Assembly (NCBI GenBank): GCA_029851415.1
Contig: CM056741.1
Span: forward strand, 148,168,522 to 148,232,521
DNA from: Eretmocerus hayati
Taxonomy: Eukaryota > Arthropoda > Insecta > Hymenoptera > Aphelinidae
Length of the DNA stretch: 64,000 bases
Direction: 5' to 3'
Shown in pieces: positions 54,269-64,000 of this stretch. Below the pieces are notes generated by a model. That model saw nothing but the letters and a program-made list of their open reading frames with translations. It ran no database searches and was not told the origin of the DNA. The position numbers and the translations under genes were made by a program. The stretch's first letter is position 1. Every line of letters begins with the position of its first letter.

Positions 54269-54967
54269 ATGGATTTTTCGGAGAGCTTGAAAAAATTACC
54301 GGTGATAAACTTTGATGTTCTAGTAAAAGATGAGAAAAAGGTTAAACGTCACGATGATACACTCCCAGACCCATCAGAGCAATCTTCTGCGGTCCATCTA
54401 ATTGTGGTAAGACGAATAGCTCATTAGCTCTCTTGATACATCCAAATGGTTTGAAATATGAAAATGTATATCTATACTCTAAATCTCTCAATCAGCCGAA
54501 GTATCGATTCTTGAAGGGTGTTCTGGAGCCGATCAAAGGGTCGAACTATTTTCCTTCCAGTGACAATGAAAAGGTTATATTGCCAGACAAGGCATTGTCA
54601 AATTCTATTATGATCTTTGCTGATGTTGCTTGTGACAAGAATCAAGATCATTTGCGTAATTTTTCGTGCATGAGGAGACATAAAGGAGTAGATTGCCTCT
54701 ATCTCTGTCAATCATACGCTCAAGTGCCCAAGCTCCTTGTAAGATAACGTGAATTCATAAGTATTATTTAAGCAAGATCAAAAAAGTCAAAAACATGTAT
54801 ATGACAATCATGTCAATACTGATATGTCATTCCAGGCATTTCGAGAATTGTGTTCAGCTTGTTGGGATGATTTTCGCGGGAACCTTGTAATCGATAAAGA
54901 TAGACGAACCAATGATGGTCGTTATAGAAAAGATTTCGATTGTTTTGCTACAAATGTATCGCACTGA
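54269..54967 (+). pseudogene. Polinton genome-packaging ATPase (FtsK/HerA, A32-like), broken
   Basis: Starts MDFSESLKKLPVINFDVLV. The Walker A motif GPSNCGKT is intact but in a shifted frame relative to the start. Next come NVYLYSKSLNQPKY and FADVACDKNQDHLRNF, a Walker B-like acidic stretch, and CLYLCQSYAQVPK. A second shift follows, and the end WDDFRGNLVIDKD...FDCFATN stops at 54,967. The total, 233 codons, is about normal. It would drive DNA into the capsid. Confidence 0.85.
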
Positions 54968-55019
54968 ACAAACTCGGATTTAGTCTACCATAAGACGTCA
55001 TTGAGTCGACTTAGCTGAA

Positions 55020-55870
55020 TTGGAAGGAGGGAAAAACTTACTGCAACAACTCGTAAAAGCGAGGAATGTCATCAGACAGAAGTATAATCTGCTGAAATAT
55101 GAGGGAGACAATGTTGATGAAGCTTTGGGTTACACTTTAGAACCAATAATTGAACTACTGAAGAAAATTGTCACTCAAACCAGAGGTACGTCTTTATCCA
55201 AAACTACTGCTCGGAATATTCCTCTCAAAGCTAGGAAGAGACCCAAACTCATGGAAAGTTTTCGAATGAAAAGCTCGAAAAATCTGCCAGTACGTTACCT
55301 CTCAATAAGTCAGGTCATGATACATCATTTTTGACGCACCAGAGGCGGATGGCTATGAAAATTCTTCAAAGGATTCAGTATTCGTAGTAGGGGAAATTCA
55401 CTATATGTAGTACAAAACCAGAATCGGAAACTCAAGCTTGGTAACTCAGAAATTCTTTTCGAAGATAATGACCTCAAAGTTCATAAAGTATCATATCCAG
55501 CGATGCCTGAACTACTACAACTGTTATTGATGAGGCAACCGAATATGGGGATAGTTACTGAAAAGGATACATCTCTGCATCGTCAACTTTTGGAAACTAC
55601 GAGTGCGCATAGGAAGAAACACGATGCCCGGGAGACTCTCCGAGCATCCGCAACGAGTACAAAATTTAATGGAATTATGAAGCCTCTGTTTGCGGAAGAA
55701 GACGAAATTTCTGTTGGATTGGAGTATATGGCTCCGAAATACTACCGTGGTACGAAGTAGCTCGAGTGAACTCAAGGATGAACTATGTTTATTGGAATGA
55801 TCCCAACGAACTCGTCGATCGTCTCCGATTACTCATAGCAGAGGGGACCGCGTGTTTCGGCCCGGTCCTT
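55020..55870 (+). pseudogene. Polinton copy of coiled-coil (DUF8207-like) gene, broken
   Basis: Relative of the intact gene at 19,733-20,518. It shares the starting helix (LVKARNVIRQKYNLL), a central ILFEDNDLKV-like block, HRKKHDARETLRA, FNGIMKPLF and YVYWNDPNELVDRLRLL. The expected ATG appears changed to ATTGG, several frame changes occur after 55,330, and the end is in a third frame. It directly follows the packaging ATPase. Confidence 0.7.
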
Positions 55871-56645
55871 CCATATGCCTGATCACTACAACTCTGGAGG
55901 GATCTGATGTAGACACATAGAGTTCTGACAAGGGGAGACCACGGGGTCCGGGTCGCCAATCATCCCCAAAATTTTTGCACAGTTTGGTACCATCTAGAAT
56001 ATGGAGAATTTAGAGTAACTCCGTCAAATGGGCCTCCTGTCCAGAGCTACAAGCGAAAACGTTAGCATTGCGAGTATATCTATATATGTCACTTTTTAAC
56101 ATGGGCCTATATGGGCAATGTTAATCTCGGTGCCTGTATCTTTGGACAGGGGCCTCATTTGACGGAGTTTCTCTGGGTTCTCCATATTCTAGGTGGTAGG
56201 AGACTGTGAAAGAAGTTTGGTGAGTTTTGGTGCCCCGGACCCCATGGTCGCCCCTTGTGAGTCTCACTCACGTGAGACTCAGAAGAGTATCGAATCATTA
56301 GATTTGAATTCTCTGTTGGCTCATAAAAACGGTCGAGTAAACTTCCTCAAATTTGGAATATTAACATGAGCGACTGGAATCATTCTATAAAACCTTAACG
56401 ACTTGGACTGATATAGTCGTATCGAATCAGTTATTCTGATTCCTGTCAGAACATCTAGATGGTGTCAAGTAATTCCTCCTCGCATTCAAAATAACCACTT
56501 TCTTCCTCGGAATTGCAGTCAGATTTTACATTCACAGATTCCCTGGATTCCAAATTTTTGATATACCCTTTGTGTCTACATCAGGTCCCTCCAGAGTTGT
56601 AGTGATCAGGCCTATGGGAGAACGGGTCAAAGCACTTCATTTTAA
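55850..56645. mobile_element. nested hairpin elements inside Polinton
   Basis: Outer arms (55,850-55,925 and 56,570-56,645; cctgatcactacaactctgg and its inverse) enclose an inner hairpin (55,935-56,265; acaaggggagacca/..) . A separate block, cactcagaagagtatcg, recurs directly at about 56,285 and 56,750. Confidence 0.65.
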
Positions 56646-56899
56646 TCCCCAAATTACATACAGTTTAACAGTCAAATGAATCTTTTATTCATATCTCTGG
56701 TCCCGTGGGGTGTTTTAGAGACACAAAAAAATGTCAGCACCTCACGTGACACTCAGAAGAGTATCGGATCATTAGATTTGAATCCTCCCTTTAAACGAGA
56801 CGAGGTTTCCGACAATTTGTCTATTCAAAGAGCCCTGCAAGTGGTCTAAGTTTCTCTCAGAAGATCGGAACACAAATCAGTGGTTGGTAAAGAATCACC

Positions 56900-57464
56900 A
56901 TGAAATTTCTTGGAATTCCTGCTCACTCTCTCTAGGTTCTCAAGTAGCGGTATTGCAAGCTTCTTTGGAAGACGCTCAAAGAGTCTATGTGAAAGGATTG
57001 GAGGAGAAACGGTGGCTGGACGAGCTCTTACCCGAAATGTAAGCTTTCGAATTCATGTTGAAATGAGCAAGATAAACAAAATGTTCTATAGCTTTAGATC
57101 CATCGTTGACATGGACGAGCTGCGTTGTCCTCCTTAAAAAAGATCAGAGAAGAACAAGAGACGCTACTGCTCTCATCATTCTTTCCGAAGACAGGGAGTT
57201 TGTGCTGTGGAAAATGCTCATGCGTTAAAAAATTGGCTATGCAAACGACTCGACGTGCAAGTTGTTGGAGGAGTTGATGAAGTTGGTGATACTCATGAAA
57301 CTCATTCAAAGCTAACCACCAGAACACAAGAGCTCGCAACATTAGATTATGCTCTCCTTTCAATGTATAATTGGTCTGACGATACGAATAAATATTGGGC
57401 TGAGAATTATTTAGATGAGAGCTACGAAGAAGAGATTTTTAGTTTGTTTAATTGTACTAATTAG
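56900..57464 (+). pseudogene. Polinton-associated uncharacterised protein, right copy, broken
   Basis: Contains LEDAQRVYVKGLEEKRWLDE, then in another frame a Cys/His block (CSHHSFRRQGVCAVENAHAL) that corresponds to the one at 48,941-49,463. An acidic tail ends at TAG 57,464. Several stops and frameshifts occur in the first half. It marks the right edge of the recognised Polinton. Confidence 0.5.
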
Positions 57465-58235
57465 ATTGCTCTTCACTGGCAAGGTGGGGTTTGGAGCCTT
57501 GTCCTCTATTTTGAATATGAAATGATTATTCTCTTCCTCTTTGTAACTGAAATTCAGATTCATCGATTGATTTGTGAGATCTTTGAATGCTGAAATTTCT
57601 TTGACTGACGAAGAATTAAATTGAATAAACAATTCAAAATCATGAGTGACTGTTCAAATTCTGATGATTGGTGGGGTTAGAAATTGATGGAGAAATGATT
57701 ATGAATGAGTAATTTATTCATAGAAAGAATACTTCTGGTACAAGAAAATATAAGTACTTCCGTACAAGTAGAATTGTACTCATCAACATGTAAACGTTAC
57801 TCAATGATGGAGAACTACAAAAAAGTCATGTGTTGATGAAATACATAATGCGTGTGACGATGATCATCAACATAACTAATCCTATGAGGAACATGTACAA
57901 ATGTATTGAAAAATCTCAATTTTCTTCTTCTCACAAATAGTGAGATTCAAATTCGTAAACTCAATATGGTCGAAGAATCAATCCTCTGAAAATTCTCAAA
58001 TGTAATAAAATATTACTCATTAGTAAAGAACTATGAAAATGAATCTTGAGGTAGAACTCTTTCAGAACTATATACAAGACGGTATCAAAATCCAACGAAC
58101 TATGAATGCTAACAAGTAAGTTTAGTTCGACTTCATATCAGTATCGAAATGTCTATGAATGCAAGAAAAAAATTTGAACAAGAAAGAATTTCGGAACTAC
58201 CAAATATTAATTTGACTTTGAAAGAAATTCAAATT
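57465..58235. other. AT-rich spacer
   Basis: I see no gene or repeat that I can support in this stretch. Confidence 0.4.
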
Positions 58236-58338
58236 TTTGTCTCTTCTTGTTCAACTCAAATCAAAAATATCTAAGAGTTCAAAGAAAACATTTCAACAGA
58301 AGAAGAATTTCTGGAGCATCAAATATTTTGGATCAAAT

Positions 58339-59990
58339 TCAAAATTTTGTTTTATGGAACTCGATGAGGTCATCCATTTCAATATGTCGAAAGTCGTCAT
58401 CATCACTTCGAGACTCACCAGAACATGAGGATGTTTGGTTGGATGAGTTCGGCTTTGGCACAATTTTTGGAATTTTAAAAATTCTCAAACTTGCCGCTTG
58501 TTGTTGTTGTTGTTGTTGCTGTGCGAGGGGATTTTCTACTTTCAAATACAGTCTTGGGCGCTGTTGGTTTTGCATTTCACTCGAAGATGGAGCTGGCTTT
58601 TGTTTTCTCCTCCCCGATAGCGGTTTCTTCAACTTCAAACATGGTCGTGGTCATGGTCGTTCTTCTTCCTTCTCACACTCTATTTCAGCATCTTGTGCAC
58701 TGATTTTTCATTCGTCTGTCAATTTACGTTTCTTGTTACATTTTTTCTCTTCTTTTTCACCGTCGGCTATCTTCTACTTCTTCTTCTCTTCTCTATCATT
58801 CTGTGACTTTTTTCTGTTTCGATCGCTGACGCCCTCTTCTTTCAGTTGCTAAATTTCTTCTCTTTCCGCTTTCATTTCAGACGTCTCAGAGCTCGGGTCT
58901 TTTATCGCAGTCTTCTCGGCAGCCTTAGCTGACTTTCGCCTCTCAACGTACACCAATGTTTTCTCCCGCTCAAACAATTGGTCCCATACCAATTTGAGTT
59001 GTTTACTTCGGCTAGGCGGATATTGGGATATTGAGTAATAGGGAGCAGAGCTTTTTTGTATGGGCAGCCACTCAAAATCAAGTCGTCATGAGGTACTGAA
59101 TCAGTCCGCAAAGCAAAAGTAATACGGAAGTTAGAAAACATATTGAGAACTGAAAGTGTGAGACAAAAGTATACCTACCAACAGAGGTACTGTGTCGTCG
59201 TGAGAAGAAGCTGTTTGAATACTTATGTCGTCATCAATTGTGGACTCATTGGAATCATGATCAAATTCTGAGTGCTGAGGCTCTTGCTCTGGCTCCTGCT
59301 GATGATATTGTTCCGAATACTCTTCTTGATTATGATGTGTCATATCTTCACTAACTGCAGGCGCATCAACATCAAGTTCTGAATCCTGAAATTTTTGCTG
59401 AACTGGATGATATCGTAATGACTCTTTTTGATTAAGATAGATTATATCTGCATCAATTGCAGAATCGTCGGAATTCTAAATTCTGAAGCTCTTACTGAGC
59501 CACTACTCGCTCTGGCTGCTGCTGTGGATGATACTGTATGGATACTCTACTTGATTATGGTGTGTCATAACTTCATCCATTGTAGACTGATTGAGATCAA
59601 GTTCTGAATGCTGAAGCTCTTGGTGCGCGGAATACTGAGACTCTTCTACTACTTGATATTGATCTTGCTCCATTACTGAAGCCCTTGCACCACCATCATC
59701 ACCTTCTATTACGTGAAAGACAGCTTTCAAAACATCAGACATTTCATCGCCTGACTGGGCGAGTGGTAAATGACTTCGGCATCAGCAGAAAATTCTTCAC
59801 TTTGGTTACATGTAGGTGAGGGGTGCAAGGGAGAGAATAAGGGTTGGATATCGAAATCGAAGAGAAATGACGTCGGAGATGAAAATGAGGGCATTGAGTT
59901 TGGATCGCAGATTGCGTTTCCATCCTGATCTAAGAAATAATTTTGAAAGAAGATAAAATGGTGTAAAGATCTAGTAATATTGCTAAACAT
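58339..59990 (-). pseudogene. degenerate Gln/Glu-rich coding remains
   Basis: Minus-strand frames broken by stops encode charged coiled-coil-like sequence. A block at 59,140-59,742 repeats a unit with MTHHNQ(E/V)EY and SELD-type acidic words three to four times. The end (58,339-58,638) has a Gln run of about eight and GESRSDDDDFRH. The composition suggests a decayed low-complexity nuclear-type protein or an element gene; it is not recognised. Confidence 0.3.
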
Positions 59991-60279
59991 GGAGTCACCT
60001 TCTTGGCACTTACGACTTTTGCCGAATAATCTAACGCAGGCTCCTCAGAAATATTATTAATCACTTCCCTCATTATAGCTGCTACGTTTCCAAAGAGTCG
60101 ACGAGAGACACTTTGAATGGATTGTTATGCGCTATCAGCGATACTAATAGGTGAATCCAACGGACTGTTGATTCGGTTACTCAAATTACTACTTCTTGGT
60201 GAAAAAGGAGAAGAAGACAGTGTCGGTGAAAAAGAGCGTAGGCTCATATCTGTAAAGGAAAAATATAGACTCGAATACA

Positions 60280-60306
60280 CACATATATATATATATATAT
60301 ATATAT
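60280..60306. repeat. (TA)n microsatellite
   Basis: A pure run of about a dozen TA units flanked by acaca and tacata. Confidence 0.9.
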
Positions 60307-60441
60307 TCTATTTACATACACATACAAGAAAATTATTGAAGAAAATCTCACTTCTACTATGGGTATAGTCCACTCTGATAATGCTTCTAGGTCTTGGGGG
60401 CTCTCAATGGCGTATCGATACCATGAACAAATCTGGAAATT

Positions 60442-60798
60442 GTGGGCTGGTCTACAAAAATCACTCACTTTATGTCTGAGACGTTGTCTGATTCTGATAA
60501 GCAGATTACTGAGTCGGAGTCTGATACTTCGATTAGAAATTCTCCCAAGCAAATGACTGAGTTACTATCCCACGTGTCGGAGGTATCCAAGCAGATGACT
60601 GATTCGGAGTCTGAGCCCGTAGGTCCAGTGGGATATTCTCCCAAGCAAAAAATTGAATCACAATCCTACGTGTCGGAGGTATTTGACCGAATGACTGAGT
60701 CAGAGTCTGTTGATGGAGATGTTAGTTCAACGTTCAAAAAATATCCTGATGCATGCGGTGGTTCTTCAATGGCTTCCAGCTGTCGGGCCGTGAGTTGA
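60442..60798 (+). CDS. Ser/Glu-rich repeat ORF, doubtful
   Basis: A 118-codon open frame with a repeated word close to SEV-(S/F)(K/D)(Q/R)MT(D/E)SES. No start context, splice evidence or family. It could be an exon or a repeat artefact. Confidence 0.2.
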   Translation: MGWSTKITHFMSETLSDSDKQITESESDTSIRNSPKQMTELLSHVSEVSKQMTDSESEPVGPVGYSPKQKIESQSYVSEVFDRMTESESVDGDVSSTFKKYPDACGGSSMASSCRAVS

Positions 60799-61001
60799 GT
60801 AATTTGTACAAATACTTGCTGATAGGGGAATTGTACTTGAAGGAACATGAGAGAGATTTGTCATCCAGCAGGAATGGGATAACAAAGTGAAATAAGAGAA
60901 ATAATGAATAACGATGAATATCAAAACCGAAATGAAGATTGCTGTGAGAACCAGTCTCAATTTATATACTCAAATCTCGCTCCAATCTAATCGAATGTAT
61001 C

Positions 61002-61480
61002 ATGAATCAGGAACTGGAGAAAGGAGAAGATAAGGCGGCTCGAGCGCATGGTGACGTATCAAAACGGGGGCCCCGTCCTGAAAGCACAGGCCTTTCGAAC
61101 TCCTCTATACAGACTGACCGCAACACATGCATGTTCCGAACTCACCGACATCCAAAGCGCGCCCTCGCGCACGCGTACCGTGGTCGAGCGTCTGCTTTGC
61201 TGGTGGTTTCTCGAAGATGCTTTGTTTGTCACATTGATAATTTTTTATTTTGGTCGGCTTGATATATATTTTCCAACGTCGGTATGTTCTTCGTCGTTTT
61301 ATGTGAGTCTATGCATTTTTTGGAATTTCTTGACATCTTTGCTGGAGAGTACTGAATTTTCTAAGATGTACGTCCATAGGAGCACGTGCATAAGGAAGAA
61401 AATTTTAACATTTTTTTTCATTAGAAAATGGACGGCAATCCTACATTTTTTCAATGGCTATGTATTTGTTGACTATTAGA
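61002..61480. other. unassigned stretch with overlapping open frames
   Basis: Two overlapping + frames (86 and 143 codons) cross a locally GC-rich block; neither shows motifs. I cannot support a gene. Confidence 0.2.
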
Positions 61481-61613
61481 TAGTCCTTTTCGATAAAAGG
61501 GCGTAAAACGTTTTATTCGCGTTCGAGTGATCGGTTTCCGGCCCGAGCCGCAGGCGAGGGTCGGAATCATCACGAGGATGCGAATAATTGGTTCGACGCC
61601 CGTGTATCTAACT

Positions 61614-61692
61614 ATACTTTTCGATAAACTGTGAGTAAAAGTCGACAAACTGTGCGCAAAGTGCACTTTTACGCACAGTGTATCGAAAAGTA
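61614..61692 (+). repeat. short palindromic repeat, inverse of 25,550-25,617
   Basis: A fold-back of about 78 bp with ends acttttcgata/tatcgaaaagt and an inner actgtgcg/cgcacagt pair. A neighbouring ttttcgataaaagg at 61,487 hints at a further fragment. Confidence 0.7.
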
Positions 61693-61834
61693 TATTTGAG
61701 AATTTTTTCCAGTTGGCTTAACGACATCGTTGTTTATCCGCCCGGGCCATTTTAAGTCCTAGCAGAATGAATTGTGAATATGATGGTAAATTCAAAGAGA
61801 TAGAGGGAAAAAAGCCAACTGCACTCAGGGGCTA

Positions 61835-62610
61835 TGGATCATACCTAAAGAAACTTACGATAGATAGTCATAAGCAATACTGAAAGGTTGTTCAGTTCTA
61901 AAACTGAAAATGCGCTACAATAGTTCATGTCATGAACCACTTAACAGTTCAGAACAAGAATATCAATTTCTTTCAAATATGTTACCACTACATTCAATAA
62001 GAATGAGCTGTGGAACACCTAGAAGTAATTTTCATAACTATTTCAAGCCTAAGAATTCAGTAGAAACCAAAGGAACTTGGACAAGATGGTCACAAGTACC
62101 ATTCAAAGCTTATTCAGGTCAAAATTGAGAATGCGTTAACAAAGTTCAACTTATGAACTACTAAGAAGTTGTAAAACTAAAATATCAAGTCTAATCAGAT
62201 ATTCCTCAACGATATTTGATGATAAGGAGCTATGGGATACCTAGAAGTGATTTTCATGAGTATCCTATGCCTAGGAGTTCAGTTAAAACCTCAAGAAACT
62301 TCGACGAGATAGTCATGCGTACTGCTCAAACCCTATTCAGCTCCAAAACTGAGAATGCGTTATCAAAGTTGAACTCATAAATCACTAAGAAGTTCAAAAG
62401 TAAAATATCAAGTGCATTCAGATATTCCTCAATCATACTCAATGATGAAGAGCTATGAAACACTTAGAAATAATATTCATAACTGTTTCAAGCCTGAGAA
62501 CTCAGTTGAAACCAGAAAAAAACTTTGACGAGGTAGTCACAAGTACTATTCAAAGCTTATTCAGACCTAAGACTGAAAAGCGTTAACAAATCTTTAGGAA
62601 GAACATGATT
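61835..62610. repeat. tandem array of about 222-bp units
   Basis: The block gagctatg-gaacacctagaa... recurs near 62,003, 62,227 and 62,448, with a partial earlier copy near 61,829. Other words (attcaaagcttattcag, aaactgagaatgcgtta) recur at the same spacing. Three and a half diverged units; satellite-like. Confidence 0.75.
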
Positions 62611-62839
62611 TAAAAATATCATGAGGAACTAGCTTGAATGTAGTCGTGCTAAATCTGTATGCACTTAATAGTCTAGATCTGAAAAAAGTATCAAAACAGT
62701 TTGATAAAATTAAAATAAGATCACTCTACTCACTTGAAAGTACGAGGTTTCTTCTTATATTCCCTCTCTAGCAGTGACTCCAGCAGGTAAAACCTCTCCT
62801 GGAGCTGACCAACTTAGTTATGACTGCTACAGAATGATG

Positions 62840-63260
62840 CACGCTTGTGGATGTGTGTATGTGTAAAGACAGCTGCTTCAAGGAGCAGCTCCTCCGGGTC
62901 AAGGATCATTGCAAAATGGCCCGAGTTCATCGGCCTTTCCCGCTTAAATACTTGTCGATGTCACGCTGGGCGGGAAATTTTTTGCTGGGACCTCATTTCG
63001 AGCTTGGCGATTACTGTCGCTGTGGTGCGGTTCACGTCACTCAACATGCATAAGGAACAAGGAATGAGGTGGTCCATCTTGTATTAGGAACATGGACGTA
63101 GAAATACCGCGGCGAGTCACATCGCTGCGACAGTAATTACCGACCTCTGAATAAGGTCCCTCGATGGCGTGACCAAAGAAAATTGCCCACATGCACCCAA
63201 ATTTGATGAGACTGCTGTGTTTGATTGAAGCCGCAGCACGAGAAGTTGCTGAACACAATC
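62840..63260. other. imperfect inverted repeat region
   Basis: gattactgtcgctgtggtgcg near 63,009 returns in inverse as cgcgagtcacatcgctgcgacagtaatt-like sequence near 63,110-63,145. Small open frames on both strands cross it; none is convincing. A decayed hairpin element is likely. Confidence 0.4.
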
Positions 63261-63299
63261 ACCTGGACACGGTGATGCTCACCAGGGCAACAACCAAGG

Positions 63300-63600
63300 T
63301 GGGAAAGTCGGCGGTTTGGGCAACGGGCGCGCGGAAACGTGTCACGTGAGATTCACGAAAAAATTTGCTTAGCGCGGGACACGGTTGATCGATCCTTGAA
63401 GACGGCGAGCGTGATTAGTTGTCTCGTTCAATGTCCCCGCACTCCTATTTTAGCACAACCCGTGTAAGAATCGAGTTAGGGACGGCGGCGGGGCCCGCAC
63501 GGGATCCTTAGCTGCCCGCTTACCGCCCGTACGGGCTGGGTGCGGGCTTGCGACGCTTGGCACACCGCCGCCCCAACTTTGAATCAGGGAACTGATGTAG
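63300..63600. promoter_or_regulatory. CpG-rich block, possible promoter
   Basis: This 300-bp stretch is strongly GC- and CpG-rich against an AT-rich surrounding (gggacggcggcggggcccgc). In an insect this often marks a promoter or first exon. A transcript to either side could start here; none is proven. Confidence 0.3.
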
Positions 63601-63803
63601 TACGATTGGGGTGTCGTGCGGGCAATGGCCTTCTAATGCAAATTGTAAGATTATCTAGCGAGATTTCAAATGGATAAATGATGAACGACAGTCATTGTAA
63701 GAGGCCACAAGCTACATCTTGAGACATTTATAATATTTTCGTGGGTGAAGTTTGGCTTTTTCCATTGTAAATTTCCAGCAGTCCAGTAACTTTACAGACA
63801 TAG

Positions 63804-63995
63804 CTAGTCAAAGTTCTGTATAGTTCTATCATTTACTATTTCTATGTTTTTTTCATTAAAAAATAATGGATTTATTCTAATCAACATGAAAATTCGTTTT
63901 GCCTGATACATTTCAAGCAGAACCTCAATGAGAAATAATGCACAAATGAACAAAAATAGGGCAATGGCTATGATTGGAGTCACTGAAATTGCCAT
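63804..63995 (-). CDS. membrane-anchor exon or ORF at window edge
   Basis: A 63-codon frame starting MAISVTPIIAIALFLFICAL, a clean N-terminal membrane anchor of about 20 hydrophobic residues, then a basic YQAKRIF. It may be the first exon of a membrane enzyme or transporter, with a possible gtaaat donor before its stop. The family is not recognisable. Confidence 0.25.
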   Translation of the reverse strand: MAISVTPIIAIALFLFICALFLIEVLLEMYQAKRIFMLIRINPLFFNEKNIEIVNDRTIQNFD

Positions 63996-64000
63996 TGATT

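Larger units (their letters stand above)
48941..57464. mobile_element. decayed Polinton/Maverick (adintovirus-like) element
   Basis: A cluster of closely spaced genes whose set is diagnostic: packaging ATPase, major capsid protein, penton-like capsid protein, adenain-type protease, basic core/pVI-like protein, phospholipase A2 and others. All are broken. Left-reading genes run from 54,174 to 48,941; right-reading from 54,269 to 57,464. No protein-primed polymerase B, integrase or terminal repeat was found, so the element is either truncated or was a capsid-only derivative. Later hairpin and PIF-like MITEs (49,500; 55,850) have inserted into it. Outer limits are those of the last recognised genes. 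Confidence 0.85.

Noticed and set aside
58247..58852. 201-codon plus-strand frame with a Cys run
   Set aside because: The Cys run is the reverse of the CAA-type Gln run on the minus strand; the composition is not protein-like.

Overview
The window is insect nuclear DNA: AT-rich, with long introns bounded by GT...AG, a 20-exon transporter gene, a chemoreceptor gene and many hairpin-type DNA transposons. The order of insect cannot be fixed from this sequence; Hymenoptera is a guess from the style of the capsid-gene relics and receptor.

Two host genes stand out. A SLC4-family sodium-driven bicarbonate/anion exchanger (insect NDAE1 type) runs on the + strand from 4,564 to 38,464. Twenty exons join without a phase break into about 1,187 codons and end in a PDZ-ligand tail (ETSV). 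Two optional in-phase exons may lie at 14,783 and 14,846. A gustatory-receptor gene follows at 43,306-44,469; its usual last exon is not visible.

The large exchanger intron (14,492-26,334) holds a nested stack of mobile DNA. The central one, 16,752-23,963, has Tc1/mariner-like ends at TA dinucleotides and very long inverted repeats (about 1.9 kb each). It carries five compact, TATA-driven, virus-like genes. Each arm holds an identical 154-codon CxxC gene and a spliced acidic-protein gene. The 2.3 kb centre holds a third CxxC paralogue, a coiled-coil gene and, between their divergent promoters, a 31-bp minisatellite. The left arm is interrupted by a 1.1 kb hairpin transposon. The coiled-coil gene is homologous to a gene of the Polinton relic further right, which suggests a satellite-like or derived virus/transposon hybrid. 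This is the best candidate for something undescribed.

From 48,941 to 57,464 lies a decayed Polinton/Maverick (adintovirus-like) element. It keeps recognisable remains of packaging ATPase, major capsid protein, penton-type capsid protein, adenain-type protease, a basic core/pVI-like protein, a phospholipase A2 domain and several uncharacterised genes. All are broken by stops or frameshifts; no polymerase B or integrase is visible. The capsid-side genes read leftwards, and the ATPase and coiled-coil genes rightwards, from a shared promoter region near 54,200.

The rest is intergenic DNA rich in hairpin MITEs, tRNA-derived repeats and tandem arrays (222-bp units at 61.8-62.6 kb). It ends in a CpG-rich stretch at 63.3-63.6 kb that may be a promoter, and a membrane-anchor exon on the minus strand at the right edge.
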